A stretch of DNA of 64,000 nucleotides from Paenibacillus oralis (GCF_003863965.1 NZ_RRCN01000001.1:3926304-3990303), one strand, 5' to 3'. Positions 1 through 9,460 are shown, counted from the stretch's first letter. Made by a program: numbers and translations. Notes: a model not told the origin generated them from the letters alone.

Positions 1-1245
<1,245 letters not shown>

Positions 1246-1282
1246 TTAAAATATTTGAGTATGATCGAGCAGATAACGACGC

Positions 1283-2092
1283 CTACATTGATACGCTGTA
1301 CTTGGTGCTTTTGCCGGAAATGTGCGCGATGCCGAAGATGACGGCCGCGATGCCCAGCACGATCCAAATGGCCGGGTCCGGTTTGCCCAAAAATACATTC
1401 TTGTAAAATAACGCCCCCAGCGCCCCGCCCAGCAGCGGCCCTACGACAGGGATCCAGGCGTACTGCCAGTTGGAGCCGCCTTTGCCTGCGATCGGCAGCA
1501 GCGCATGCGCAATTCTCGGCCCCAAGTCGCGCGCCGGATTGATTGCATACCCGGTCGTTCCGCCCAGCGACAAGCCGATGCTGACGATGAGAAAGCCGAC
1601 GATCAGCGGGTTCAGCCCATCCGTAAACTTGTTGGCGCCGATGGCCAAAATCCCGAGTACCAGGATGAACGTCCCGATCATTTCGCTCATCAAGTTGGAG
1701 AAAGGATGGTACACGGCCGGACCTGTTGCGAATACGCCCAACTTGGTGCCCGGATCTTCCGTCGCCTTCCAATGCGGCAAATAATGCAGATACACGATGA
1801 CGGCCCCGAGGATAGCCCCGAGCATTTGCGCCGCGATGTACGATGGGACGTCGGCCCAGGGGAAATTCCCGATCAGCGCCAGGCCCAAAGTGAGCGCCGG
1901 GTTGAGATGGGCGCCGCTGATCGAACCTACCGCATACGCCCCCATCGCGACCGCCAGCCCCCACCCCATCGTAATGACGATCCAACCCGAATTTGCCGCA
2001 AAAGATTTTTTCAGCGATACGCCGGCACATACGCCTCCGCCCAGTGCAATCAGTATCATGGTTCCAATCAACTCTCCCCAAAACGCTGACAT
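1283..2092 (-). CDS. glpF: Glycerol uptake facilitator (aquaglyceroporin, MIP family)
   Basis: Membrane channel that lets glycerol diffuse into the cell. The 269-residue protein has six hydrophobic segments and both half-helix signatures of the aquaporin fold: NPALT in the first repeat and NPARD in the second; the Asp after the second NPA and the glycine-rich pore segments fit an aquaglyceroporin. The reading frame stays open upstream to 2203, but that extension covers the leader hairpin; the ATG at 2092 (MSAFWGELIG) has a GGGAGG ribosome site and gives the family length. It stands between glpP (upstream) and glpK (downstream), the B. subtilis arrangement. Confidence 0.96.
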   Translation of the reverse strand: MSAFWGELIGTMILIALGGGVCAGVSLKKSFAANSGWIVITMGWGLAVAMGAYAVGSISGAHLNPALTLGLALIGNFPWADVPSYIAAQMLGAILGAVIVYLHYLPHWKATEDPGTKLGVFATGPAVYHPFSNLMSEMIGTFILVLGILAIGANKFTDGLNPLIVGFLIVSIGLSLGGTTGYAINPARDLGPRIAHALLPIAGKGGSNWQYAWIPVVGPLLGGALGALFYKNVFLGKPDPAIWIVLGIAAVIFGIAHISGKSTKYSVSM

Positions 2093-2131
2093 GAAAACCC
2101 CTCCCAATGATTGTGAATGTTCAGAGAACAC

Positions 2132-2199
2132 AAAAAGACCTACATCAAGTGTGCCCCAAACCACCCATGCTGGGATGAGGGCACGTTCAATGTAGATCT
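2132..2199 (-). promoter_or_regulatory. glpFK leader terminator, presumed GlpP antitermination target
   Basis: On the minus strand the untranslated leader of glpF forms a long hairpin: the arm AGATCTACATTGAACGTGCC pairs, with a few G-U wobbles, with GGGGCACACTTGATGTAGGT, and the second arm is followed directly by CTTTTTG. This is an intrinsic terminator between promoter and gene. In B. subtilis GlpP with glycerol 3-phosphate prevents termination at an inverted repeat in the glpFK and glpD leaders; the adjacent glpP gene makes the same role here very likely, but that is inferred. Confidence 0.85.
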
Positions 2200-2232
2200 C
2201 CAAGTCTCCGTAACATTATTAACTTGATTCAA

Positions 2233-2261
2233 ATTTTATTTAAAATTGTAAACGTTGTCAA
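2233..2261 (-). promoter_or_regulatory. glpF promoter with overlapping cre (CcpA) site
   Basis: Minus-strand -35 TTGACA (2261-2256), a 17-base spacer and -10 TAAAAT (2238-2233) form a near-consensus SigA promoter. Bases 2247-2260 read TGTAAACGTTGTCA, which fits the cre consensus TGWNANCGNTNWCA at every fixed position on both strands. CcpA bound there would cover the -35 region and block initiation when preferred sugars are present. The promoter overlaps the last bases of glpP. Confidence 0.85.
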
Positions 2262-2822
2262 TCATTTTTTTTCAAATTCTCGCCACAAATTTTTGTTCGA
2301 GGTGGTCACCGCTTCGGCGCCCGCTTGCAGAGCCAGTTCTACATCCTCTCTTGAAGAGATGAATCCGCCCGCCAGGATCGGCAGGTTCGTCCTGTCTTTC
2401 ACCTTGCGGATCACGCTTGGCATGCCGCCGGGCAAAACTTCGATGACATCCGGCTGCGTGTTCTCCAGCAGCTTGCAACTCTTCTCCAAGGCGCTGTTGT
2501 CGATCAAGAAGATGCGCTGCACGGCGATGACGCCTTTTTGCTTCGCCTTTTGAATGACGCTGGACTTGGTGGACAATATCCCGTACGGCCGGTACTCCTG
2601 GCACAGATACTCGGTCGCGTGCCCGTCGCTCTGCAGGCCTTGAATCAGGTCCATGTGCAAAAACAACTTCTTGTTCGCTTGATGCACCATGCCGCAGGCG
2701 TGCTTGAGCTGGGCGATATGGACATCCAGCAGCACCAGATACTCATACGATGATGCCACGGCCTTCTCCAAATCTTTCATCTGCCGCGACGCCGGTAAAA
2801 TTCGCTGTTCATAGAAATTCAT
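2262..2822 (-). CDS. glpP: Glycerol operon antiterminator GlpP
   Basis: RNA-binding antiterminator that senses glycerol 3-phosphate and allows read-through of the leader terminator in front of glpFK. The 186-residue sequence shows the family hallmarks: LHMDLIQGL near residue 55, GILSTKSSVIQKAK, the RIFLIDNSAL segment, EVLPGGMPSVI and ILAGGFISSREDV, building a small TIM-barrel-like fold related to phosphate-binding enzymes. Length matches GlpP (about 190). The ATG at 2822 has only a weak GGGGG-type ribosome site. It is the first gene of the glp cluster; the glpF promoter lies inside its 3' end. Confidence 0.93.
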   Translation of the reverse strand: MNFYEQRILPASRQMKDLEKAVASSYEYLVLLDVHIAQLKHACGMVHQANKKLFLHMDLIQGLQSDGHATEYLCQEYRPYGILSTKSSVIQKAKQKGVIAVQRIFLIDNSALEKSCKLLENTQPDVIEVLPGGMPSVIRKVKDRTNLPILAGGFISSREDVELALQAGAEAVTTSNKNLWREFEKK

Positions 2823-2882
2823 ATATCAGGCCCCCATCCCATGATAAGTGCGTTTTTAATCCTATGCAAGCCTATGCCCTTG

Positions 2883-2912
2883 TTGACCCGACAGTTTTCT
2901 AGTGTACATTAT
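2883..2912 (+). promoter_or_regulatory. Candidate SigA promoter for the two-component system
   Basis: TTGACC (2883-2888), 18 bases, then CATTAT (2907-2912). It lies in the divergent gap between glpP and the response regulator and points toward the latter. The -10 is weak, so this is a tentative call. Confidence 0.4.
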
Positions 2913-3065
2913 TAATAGGACACACGAAGGACACAGGATTGCTCTAGACTGCTGTTTGAGGGCAGTCGGAGGTGAAAGCGTACATGAACGAGCATGCATT
3001 TCAAGACGATTAGGAAAGGGCTTTGGCAGCATGGCGGTAATTAAGCATATGGAGTGTGCGCGGCG

Positions 3066-3746
3066 ATGAAACGTAGGATTTTGCTAGTCGAAGACGATGC
3101 GCTGATGCGTGAATTTATAACGGACTATTTTATAAAAGAGCAATGGGAAGTATACGAGGCAAGCAATGGAAGGATCGCCCTCGATACGTTCGAGCAGACA
3201 TCCGTTGACTTGGTAGTCCTGGACATTATGATGCCGGAGCTGGACGGATGGGCGGTATGCAGGAGCATCCGCAAGAAGTCGGACGTACCGATCATTATGA
3301 TCACGGCAAAGTCCGAAGACGATGATCAAATTATGGGCTACGAGCTCGGCGCCGATGAGTACGTCGTAAAGCCCTTCAGCCCCAGGGTATTGATCGCCCG
3401 AGCGGTCGCGTTAATGAAAAGAACGGAAGGAACCGTAGGGCGCGAAGGGGAATTGCTTGTTTATGGCGATTTAACGGTTAACAGAATCGCGCATACAGTA
3501 ACGGTGACGGGAACTCCGGTCAATCTGTCTCCGAAAGAATATGACTTGCTGCTTTTTCTTATAAAGCATTATGGCAAGGTGCTGCCAAGGGAGTATATTT
3601 TGGATGCGGTATGGGGGTACGATTACTTGGGAGATGTACGAACGGTAGATACCCATATCAAAAAACTGAGAGCCAAACTCGGAGACGAGGGCCGCTTTAT
3701 TGGCACCGTCATCCGTTCCGGCTATAAGTTCGAGATGATACCTTGA
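3066..3746 (+). CDS. OmpR/PhoB-family response regulator
   Basis: Cytosolic DNA-binding response regulator. Residues 1-115 form a receiver domain with the acidic pair E9-D10-D11, phospho-acceptor D53 in VVLDIMMPE, the T/K switch residues in MITAKSE and VKPFSP. Residues about 130-226 are a winged-helix domain (LSPKEYDLLLFLIKHYGKVLPREYILDAVWGYDYLG then RTVDTHIKKLRAKLG). The frame opens at a GTG at 3054, but that codon sits on top of the GGAG ribosome site; ATG at 3066 is preferred. It overlaps the kinase gene by four bases, so the pair is translationally coupled. The target genes are not evident; the two lipoprotein genes behind the kinase are the nearest candidates. Confidence 0.93.
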   Translation: MKRRILLVEDDALMREFITDYFIKEQWEVYEASNGRIALDTFEQTSVDLVVLDIMMPELDGWAVCRSIRKKSDVPIIMITAKSEDDDQIMGYELGADEYVVKPFSPRVLIARAVALMKRTEGTVGREGELLVYGDLTVNRIAHTVTVTGTPVNLSPKEYDLLLFLIKHYGKVLPREYILDAVWGYDYLGDVRTVDTHIKKLRAKLGDEGRFIGTVIRSGYKFEMIP

Positions 3747-5482
3747 GAAGGAACAGTGTAGTATATAAGCTTTTCGTTGTCACGTCGCTGTTGATTCTCC
3801 TTATTTTTTCCCTGGTTATGCTCGCGGAGAGTTTGTATTTCGAACGGTTTTACCGGACGTCCAAAATCGGCGCGCTGGAACGGAACATGAAACAACTCGC
3901 GCAGCAAATCAATGGGACGCCATTCAAAGGACAGCGTGCAGCAAGGCTGCTCGGCGCTTTTATGAACGATAACGATGCCAGCGCCTTCTTCCTGAACGGG
4001 CAATTTGAAAGAAAGGCCGTAAATCCTTATTTCCTGGAACTGCTGCTTTCCGGTACGACCGTCACGGTTCCCATTACGCCGGAAGGCATGACGTTAGACG
4101 ACATTCCGCACGGCATTCAAGTCGGGGAGCGTATCATCGTTGACGGCATTTTCATGGATGAAGAGGACACCATTATGCAGCCTGCGTACATTCGGCGGGA
4201 AGATACCGCTTTGGAGGATGGCTTGGTTCGCGTACAAGGGAAAGTAACGGATATGCTGCTTCCCGAGAACCGGTCGTACAATCCGCTATACCAGGACACC
4301 CTGGCGGATGAAGCACTGAAGGAATGGGTGCCGGATGCGGAGCAAAACATCGCGCTCCTGCAGGAAGGGCGCAGCGTCCGCACGGAATGGAGAGACAAAT
4401 GGAGCGGTCTCGGCTACGCGGTGATCATTCAGCCGCTGCCGGTTGACGGAAGCGGGATCCGGTATTTATTCGTCATGGCTTCTTTGCAGCCGGTTGGGGA
4501 AGCGGTGGGCATTCTCCGGCAGTATTTCGTTTATGCGGCGCCGGTCATCCTTGTGCTTGTGCTGCTGCTGTCGTTTTTTTATTCCCGGATCATCTCCCGC
4601 CCGTTAGTTGCGCTAAGCCGCTCGGCAGCGCGTCTGGCCGAACTGGATTTTACCGCGCAGCCGGAAATCCGGGCAAAGGATGAATTCGGGGAGCTGTCGC
4701 GCAGCCTGACCGCATTATCCCGTAATCTGGATGCCACGTTAAAGCAACTGCGGAAGGATATGATCGAGAAGGAGCGTTCCGAACAGCTTCGGAAAGAACT
4801 GATCGCGAATCTCTCCCATGAATTGAAGACGCCGCTAGGTATCGTAAAAGGCTTTGCGGAAGGGCTACAGGACGGCGTGGCCAGCGACAAGCGGGAACGT
4901 TACCTTGCCCTCATCGTCAAGGAAACGGACCGGATGAACGAGCTCATCATGGATATGCTGGAGCTGTCCAAATACGAAGCCAAGGCTATACGCTTGCATC
5001 CCAGGAGCGTACCCCTTCCTCGCCTTATTCAAAAGGCGGCCGATTCGTTTACCCGGCAGTTGGAGAACAAGCATCTCCAAATTAAGCTGAATGGCTTGAC
5101 AGGGGAGGAAGCCTTTGTAACGGCAGACCCTCGGAGGCTCGAGCAGGTCGTATTGAATTTGCTGAGCAACGCGATTCGGCATGCCGTGGAGCGCACCGTC
5201 ATTACAATCGACATCAAGCGGACGGCTGTAGGGACAATAACCGTGGTCCTCGAAAATGCCGGAGCGCCGCTGGCTGAGGAGGATTTGAGCCGGATCTGGG
5301 ATCACTTCTACCGGGCGGAGCGTTCCAGGGACCGCCTTCATGGCGGAACAGGACTGGGGCTTGCCATCGTCAAGCATATATTGGAGCTCCATCATAGCGA
5401 GTATGGGGCCAGAAATACGTATCAGGGCGTTGCGTTTTATTTTACCCTGAAGGAAAACGGAGGATATTATGATGAAGAATAA
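3743..5482 (+). CDS. Membrane sensor histidine kinase
   Basis: Partner kinase of the preceding regulator. A first membrane helix lies at residues about 8-28, an extracytoplasmic sensor region of roughly 230 residues follows, then a second helix near 262-284 (VILVLVLLLSFFYS), a HAMP linker, an HisKA domain with phospho-acceptor His359 in NLSHELKTP, and a GHKL ATPase with the N-box VLNLLSNAIRHA and G-box TGLGLAIVKHI. It starts with TTG at 3743, overlapping the regulator stop; no later start keeps the first helix whole. The sensor region resembles no ligand domain I can name, so the signal is unknown. Confidence 0.92.
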   Translation: MRRNSVVYKLFVVTSLLILLIFSLVMLAESLYFERFYRTSKIGALERNMKQLAQQINGTPFKGQRAARLLGAFMNDNDASAFFLNGQFERKAVNPYFLELLLSGTTVTVPITPEGMTLDDIPHGIQVGERIIVDGIFMDEEDTIMQPAYIRREDTALEDGLVRVQGKVTDMLLPENRSYNPLYQDTLADEALKEWVPDAEQNIALLQEGRSVRTEWRDKWSGLGYAVIIQPLPVDGSGIRYLFVMASLQPVGEAVGILRQYFVYAAPVILVLVLLLSFFYSRIISRPLVALSRSAARLAELDFTAQPEIRAKDEFGELSRSLTALSRNLDATLKQLRKDMIEKERSEQLRKELIANLSHELKTPLGIVKGFAEGLQDGVASDKRERYLALIVKETDRMNELIMDMLELSKYEAKAIRLHPRSVPLPRLIQKAADSFTRQLENKHLQIKLNGLTGEEAFVTADPRRLEQVVLNLLSNAIRHAVERTVITIDIKRTAVGTITVVLENAGAPLAEEDLSRIWDHFYRAERSRDRLHGGTGLGLAIVKHILELHHSEYGARNTYQGVAFYFTLKENGGYYDEE

Positions 5483-5987
5483 TAAACGAATTTATCTTTT
5501 GCCAGCGCTGTTCGTTCTGGTGCTGCTGCTTGCGTCCGCATGCGGCAATCAAGCGGGCGCCGGGTCGAACCCATACGCCGCCAACGAGAAGCCTGCGGAA
5601 TCCGAGTCCGCTACGCAAGCCGGTAACGCTGCTCCGCCTACCGAAAACGCAGCCGGCCCGGAAGAAAAAATATTAATCGTCATCGACCAGACGGCCAAAC
5701 CAATCGAAGGCAACAGCTTTGATTTCATTGTGAAGCAATTGCCGGAAGGATACATGTTGAAGGAAATGAAGTGGGTTTCGGATCAAAACGAGATCACCAA
5801 TACGTACGAAGAAGCGATCGAACATGGCCAGACCGGGGAGGACGGATTCTACATTAGCGGCAACGGCCAGTTTTCCGGCTTCTTTTATCCGGATTCGCTG
5901 AAAGACGAGAAAGGCCGGGTTATCTTTACATTCGCGAATGATGAGAACAACGAGTTGACCTGGGAAAAAGAGATCACGTTGAAGTAA
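5472..5987 (+). CDS. Small lipoprotein of unknown function
   Basis: A 171-residue secreted lipoprotein: lysine-rich start, hydrophobic stretch and lipobox LASAC with Cys24, then a Ser/Ala/Glu-rich linker. The rest is a compact acidic domain containing EKILIVIDQTAKPIEGN and GQFSGFFYPDSL. I recognise no named family. A GGAGG site precedes two consecutive ATGs (5469 and 5472); the second has the better spacing. It overlaps the end of the kinase gene, so it is in the same operon and may be an accessory sensor or an output of the two-component system. That role is inferred from position only. Confidence 0.8.
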   Translation: MKNNKRIYLLPALFVLVLLLASACGNQAGAGSNPYAANEKPAESESATQAGNAAPPTENAAGPEEKILIVIDQTAKPIEGNSFDFIVKQLPEGYMLKEMKWVSDQNEITNTYEEAIEHGQTGEDGFYISGNGQFSGFFYPDSLKDEKGRVIFTFANDENNELTWEKEITLK

Positions 5988-5998
5988 GGGGGAGAACG

Positions 5999-6442
5999 AT
6001 GAAAAAGATCGCATTCGCTTGTTTCATCATCTGTGTCATGCTGCTCGCGGGATGCAGCGGCGCGAAGGCCGACGAAAGCCCGCGCCAAACATTGGAACGG
6101 TATATGCAGGCCATCGCCGAAAAGGACGCCGAACAATTGGTCGCGTTATACGGCGGCAGCTACGAGGGGCTTATCCATTTATTCCCCGATACCGACCCTG
6201 ATCACAAACAGCAATTATTTGAGCAATATATGAAGCTGCTGCCCGATATTTCGCTGAAGGAAATCATCGCCGAGGCCGAGGAAAGCGAGGGCTTGTATAA
6301 GTTTACGGTAACGTTCCAGCTTGAGGACGGAACCTTGTTCGAGACAAGGGAATTCGATACTGTCACGAACCAATTTACGTATACGGTGATAAAAACGGAC
6401 GGCGGGCTGAAGGTGATGGAGCTTCCTCCGTACCAAGCTTAG
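5999..6442 (+). CDS. Small lipoprotein, NTF2/DUF4878-like
   Basis: A 147-residue lipoprotein with signal peptide and lipobox LLAGC (Cys19). The mature part begins SPRQTLERYMQAIAEKDAEQLVALY, a helical pattern typical of the NTF2-like or DUF4878 fold in which a small cone-shaped domain follows the lipid anchor, and ends with beta-rich sequence. It is 11 bases behind the previous lipoprotein with ribosome site GGGGAG, making it the fourth gene of the two-component operon. Function unknown. Confidence 0.8.
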   Translation: MKKIAFACFIICVMLLAGCSGAKADESPRQTLERYMQAIAEKDAEQLVALYGGSYEGLIHLFPDTDPDHKQQLFEQYMKLLPDISLKEIIAEAEESEGLYKFTVTFQLEDGTLFETREFDTVTNQFTYTVIKTDGGLKVMELPPYQA

Positions 6443-6490
6443 CGTTCCCATCGTTTTATGAAAAATTTTCGCTGATCCGCAGCCGGTGAC

Positions 6491-6589
6491 GTTCCAAAAA
6501 GCAAGGAGTCGGTTTATTATCATATCGAAGCCGTAAATCCGATCAGCAAAAACCAATTGATCAAACTGGCCAAAGCGTATGTGAAATAA
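6491..6589 (+). pseudogene. 3' relic of a DUF4367-like secreted protein gene
   Basis: The translated tail starting VPKSKESVYYHIEAVNP and ending LIKLAKAYVK-stop matches, almost residue for residue, the last 32 residues of the intact secreted protein encoded at 32974-33795 (VPSSKEAVHYHIETINP to LIKLAEAYLK). In the same frame a TGA at 6473 closes the upstream sequence and no start codon remains, so only the last part of the gene survives. The sequence after the stop, including a terminator, also resembles that of the paralogue. The region 6443-6490 has no recognisable gene. Confidence 0.85.
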
Positions 6590-6641
6590 ACCGTTCCTTT
6601 TTAGATAGGACGGTTCAAACTCTCCCCATTTATCAAATTCA

Positions 6642-6691
6642 AATCCTAATCTCTAAACCACCCGAGGTTTTTTGAGATTGGGATTTTTTTT
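6642..6691 (+). terminator. Intrinsic terminator behind the gene relic
   Basis: AATCCTAATCTC (6642-6653) pairs with GAGATTGGGATT (6674-6685) and is followed by eight T residues. It is the counterpart of the terminator behind the intact paralogue at 33842-33885 and now isolates the sigma-factor operon. Confidence 0.85.
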
Positions 6692-6699
6692 GGATCCGA

Positions 6700-6729
6700 T
6701 TGTCACAAAATGAAAGGTATCGGTGTTAT
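6700..6729 (+). promoter_or_regulatory. Candidate SigA-like promoter of the ECF operon
   Basis: TTGTCA (6700-6705), 18 bases, TGTTAT (6724-6729), about 30 bases before the sigma-factor start. An autoregulatory ECF promoter in the same stretch cannot be excluded, since ECF -35 elements are variable. Confidence 0.4.
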
Positions 6730-6759
6730 AGAGGCAAAAATTCAAGGAGGTGAACAAAT

Positions 6760-7341
6760 TTGGATGGGCCACACTCTGAAGTCCATGTAGACCCGAAGGA
6801 GATTGAAATGCTGGTTAGGAGAACGAAATTGGGAGATAAGCAGGCTTATGCTGAAATTATTCAGCGCTTTGAGAAGCCGATTTACATTTATTGTTACCAT
6901 ATTCTCAGAAGCAGGGAGGAGGCGGAAGATGCGCTGCAGGAAATATTAATTAAAGCCTATGAGCAGATCCAACAGTATCGTCCAACCGTATCCTTCTCAG
7001 CATGGCTGTATAAGATTGCTTATAACTACAGTTTAAATCAAATCCGAGGCAAAAAGCGATGGCACCGATTTTTGACACGGTACAAGCACGAGCGTCTCTC
7101 GTGTCAGAATACAGAAAGTCAAGTATTACTAGAGGATTTGTTGAGTTCGCTGACTGAGGAGGAGAAACATATTTTACTGCTGCGGGCGATTCATCGGTAT
7201 AGCTTCAACGAAATTAGCGAGATCATGAGCATCAAATCGGCAACCGTTCGTAAGAAATACGAACGTCTTCGTAGAAAGCTATCGGAAGAGGATAGAAATG
7301 AAGGAGGAGAAGCGAATGCGGCGATTGCAAAATCAACCTAA
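6760..7341 (+). CDS. ECF-type RNA polymerase sigma factor
   Basis: A 193-residue group-4 sigma factor. Region 2 (about residues 18-90) contains YAEIIQRFEKPIYIYCYHILRSREEAEDALQEILIKAYE and SFSAWLYKIAYNYSLNQIR; region 4 (about 120-175) contains LTEEEKHILLLRAIHRYSFNEISEIMSIKSATVRKKYERLRRKL. The start is TTG at 6760, placed six bases after a perfect AAGGAGGTGA; no in-frame ATG exists nearby. Its 3' end overlaps the next gene, whose ribosome site lies inside it, which is the usual sigma/anti-sigma coupling. Target promoters are unknown; autoregulation is likely. Confidence 0.94.
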   Translation: MDGPHSEVHVDPKEIEMLVRRTKLGDKQAYAEIIQRFEKPIYIYCYHILRSREEAEDALQEILIKAYEQIQQYRPTVSFSAWLYKIAYNYSLNQIRGKKRWHRFLTRYKHERLSCQNTESQVLLEDLLSSLTEEEKHILLLRAIHRYSFNEISEIMSIKSATVRKKYERLRRKLSEEDRNEGGEANAAIAKST

Positions 7342-8395
7342 AAAGCTGGGTCTAAACCAAGCGGAACAAATGATTCGGGATACGGAAACGCTGGAGCACA
7401 GCTTCAGCGAACAGATTATAAACCGAATAGAGGGAATGAAACAGCGTCCGAACAAACCTCGGTTCTTTAACAAACTGGGGATTACAACTGTTGTATCTGC
7501 AGCGGCATTGGCCGCAATTATGCTGGTTGGCGGTTTTCTGTCTCCGGTCATGGCCGAAACGATGAAGAAAATCCCCTTGCTGAACTACATTATCCTGTTT
7601 GTAAATGAATTGGGAGCTAAATCCGCGGACAGCGGCGGGATTGGACCACAGGCGGTCCACTTTGATGCAAAGGGCAAAGTGACGTTTCTTGAGCAAAATC
7701 TAAGCTATGCGGAGATTGAGGATGAAGATTTCCGGAATCAGTTAACTGCGGCTTGGAATGAAATTTTCCCGGGCGATAGCAATCAGTTAAAGGATGTTAA
7801 TATTTGGTACTCCGAAAGTTATAATGTTCTTAGAGCGGGGAATGAAACGAAAACCATATACATTATTAACGGCAAGTTGGATTTCGCGGTACAAAAGATT
7901 CAAGCGAACGAGGTTCCGGATTCCGTTAAAACAACCGTTGATCGGCTCTTTAAATCCATGGGAAATTTCAAGAACAGCTCGAGCATAGTTGAAATGACTT
8001 TAAGGCCAAAGCAGCCGCCGATTTACAATTTTGTGTATGATACGGGGGATGGAGAGGTTTGGATCGATATTGAGCAAGAAACCAACCGTGTTACCCGCGT
8101 TTTTGCCGATCCATTGTCGGATCAACTCTATAAAGTCTCAAGTTTGGAGGAGGATATTTCCATTTCCGAAAAAACGAAGGCGCTGGAAACGAATGAACTT
8201 GTTAAAACGGCCGTGGAGCAAGCGCGTGAATGGATGAATCTGGACTTATCGGACTATCGTGCTAAGAGAGATCATGCACGGATCGACAAGCTTGTTTTTA
8301 CTAAAGAAGGTGCTCCGGACGTAACCGCCATGTTCAACTCCCAAGGGTCTTTCTATTACTTTATGATCCAAGGAATTCCCACGAGCAGACCATAG
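7316..8395 (+). CDS. Membrane anti-sigma protein with extracytoplasmic sensor domain
   Basis: Likely holds the preceding sigma factor inactive. The N-terminal 50 residues are cytosolic and charged, one membrane helix follows at residues about 54-76 (LGITTVVSAAALAAIMLVGG), and then SPVMAETMKKIPLLNYII begins an extracytoplasmic domain, the pattern of DUF4179-type anti-sigma proteins. No zinc HxxxCxxC motif is present. The outer region (about residues 110-359) is a clear paralogue of the secreted protein encoded next (for example IYNFVYDTGDGEVWIDIE, MFNSQGSFYYF). An ATG at 7298 is in frame but ATG 7316 follows AAGGAGGAG with good spacing and is preferred. The gene overlaps the sigma gene by 26 bases. 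Confidence 0.85.
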   Translation: MRRLQNQPKKLGLNQAEQMIRDTETLEHSFSEQIINRIEGMKQRPNKPRFFNKLGITTVVSAAALAAIMLVGGFLSPVMAETMKKIPLLNYIILFVNELGAKSADSGGIGPQAVHFDAKGKVTFLEQNLSYAEIEDEDFRNQLTAAWNEIFPGDSNQLKDVNIWYSESYNVLRAGNETKTIYIINGKLDFAVQKIQANEVPDSVKTTVDRLFKSMGNFKNSSSIVEMTLRPKQPPIYNFVYDTGDGEVWIDIEQETNRVTRVFADPLSDQLYKVSSLEEDISISEKTKALETNELVKTAVEQAREWMNLDLSDYRAKRDHARIDKLVFTKEGAPDVTAMFNSQGSFYYFMIQGIPTSRP

Positions 8396-8413
8396 AAAGA
8401 AGGAGACGTTAAA

Positions 8414-9418
8414 ATGAAGAAAATATCCCAAATCTTAAGTATAATGCTATTGGCGAGTTTAATGACCAGCCCAATCTCCAATGTCACGGTGCAGGCTGCG
8501 AGCGCGCCATCGGAAGAGGTTAAGGAGATTAATTTGGCCGATGTCGACCCGAAGATCGCCGACGCCGTGCAAGCCAAACTCCAAGAATTAACGGGAAATA
8601 CTTATCCCCTCGGCGCCGTTTTCAAGGGGGATGAGGGGGCGTATGTTTTCAAATTGCAAAAAAGCCAAACCGATCAAGTTATTGTAAATAGTAAAGGGAT
8701 TGCTGATTTTGTATCCATCGATATAAGTTACGACGAACTTGGCAATGAGCAGTTAAAAAAGCAGTTGGACCAAGCGTGGAGCGAGTTTTTTCCGGATAGC
8801 AGCGAACCGTTGGAAAACGTCAATCTTTGGGGCGGCTCTGTTGATGATCTTCGGATGTGGGCTTCCAATCAAGTTGGCACGATTTATTTGGTGCACGGAA
8901 AGGTGGACCATGCGCTCCGGCATGTGCAGGATAAGGATATTCCCGCCGACGTTCTAAAAACGGCGGAGAAAACGTTGGCAAGTAGCGGCGGCGGACTTGT
9001 CAAGAAGACGCGCACATTGGAGGGGGTAACCCTGAAAGCGGGACAGAAGCCCGTTTATAATTTCCTGTATACCACGAATAAAGGAAACGTATGGATCCAT
9101 ATTGAAGAGGGCACCCTGCAACGGACGGAAGTGAATCTACAGGCATTGTCGGACAAGCTTTTCGAAGTCACAAGCAAAGCGAAAGGCGATGCCATCGACA
9201 AAAAGCTGCAATCTTTTAAAACGAATACACTGCTCAAAGCGGCCATCAAAGATGCGAAAGCCATCATGGACCTGGACCTAAGCGGATACAGCGCTAAAAG
9301 AGCGAAAAATAGAACCGATACCTTGATTTTCTCCAAAAAAGGAGCCCCGACCGTAACGGGTATGTTCAATTCCAAAGGCTCTTTCTACTACTTTAGAGTA
9401 GACAAAGACGAAAAATAG
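8414..9418 (+). CDS. Secreted paralogue of the anti-sigma sensor domain
   Basis: A 334-residue protein with a Sec signal peptide (cleavage probably after VQAAS) and no membrane anchor. From about residue 85 on it aligns throughout with the outer domain of the upstream anti-sigma protein: IDISYDELGNEQLKKQLDQAW versus an equivalent segment there, KPVYNFLYTTNKGNVWIHIEE, LSGYSAKRAKNRTDTL and the C-terminal MFNSKGSFYYF. It is 18 bases behind the anti-sigma gene with a GAAGGAGA ribosome site, so the three genes form one operon. It may compete for or present the ligand of the sensor, or form a wall-side partner; this is inference. I cannot name a family with certainty. Confidence 0.82.
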   Translation: MKKISQILSIMLLASLMTSPISNVTVQAASAPSEEVKEINLADVDPKIADAVQAKLQELTGNTYPLGAVFKGDEGAYVFKLQKSQTDQVIVNSKGIADFVSIDISYDELGNEQLKKQLDQAWSEFFPDSSEPLENVNLWGGSVDDLRMWASNQVGTIYLVHGKVDHALRHVQDKDIPADVLKTAEKTLASSGGGLVKKTRTLEGVTLKAGQKPVYNFLYTTNKGNVWIHIEEGTLQRTEVNLQALSDKLFEVTSKAKGDAIDKKLQSFKTNTLLKAAIKDAKAIMDLDLSGYSAKRAKNRTDTLIFSKKGAPTVTGMFNSKGSFYYFRVDKDEK

Positions 9419-9425
9419 TCTGCTG

Positions 9426-9460
9426 AAAAGCCGATTCCTGCGGAAGGAATTGGCTTTTTT
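9426..9460 (+). terminator. Strong terminator shared with a distant copy
   Basis: AAAAGCCGATTCC pairs with GGAATTGGCTTTT around TGCGGAA, followed by Ts; it ends the ECF operon and also reaches the stop codon of the convergent AraC gene. An essentially identical element ends the frl operon at 46471-46505. Confidence 0.92.
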
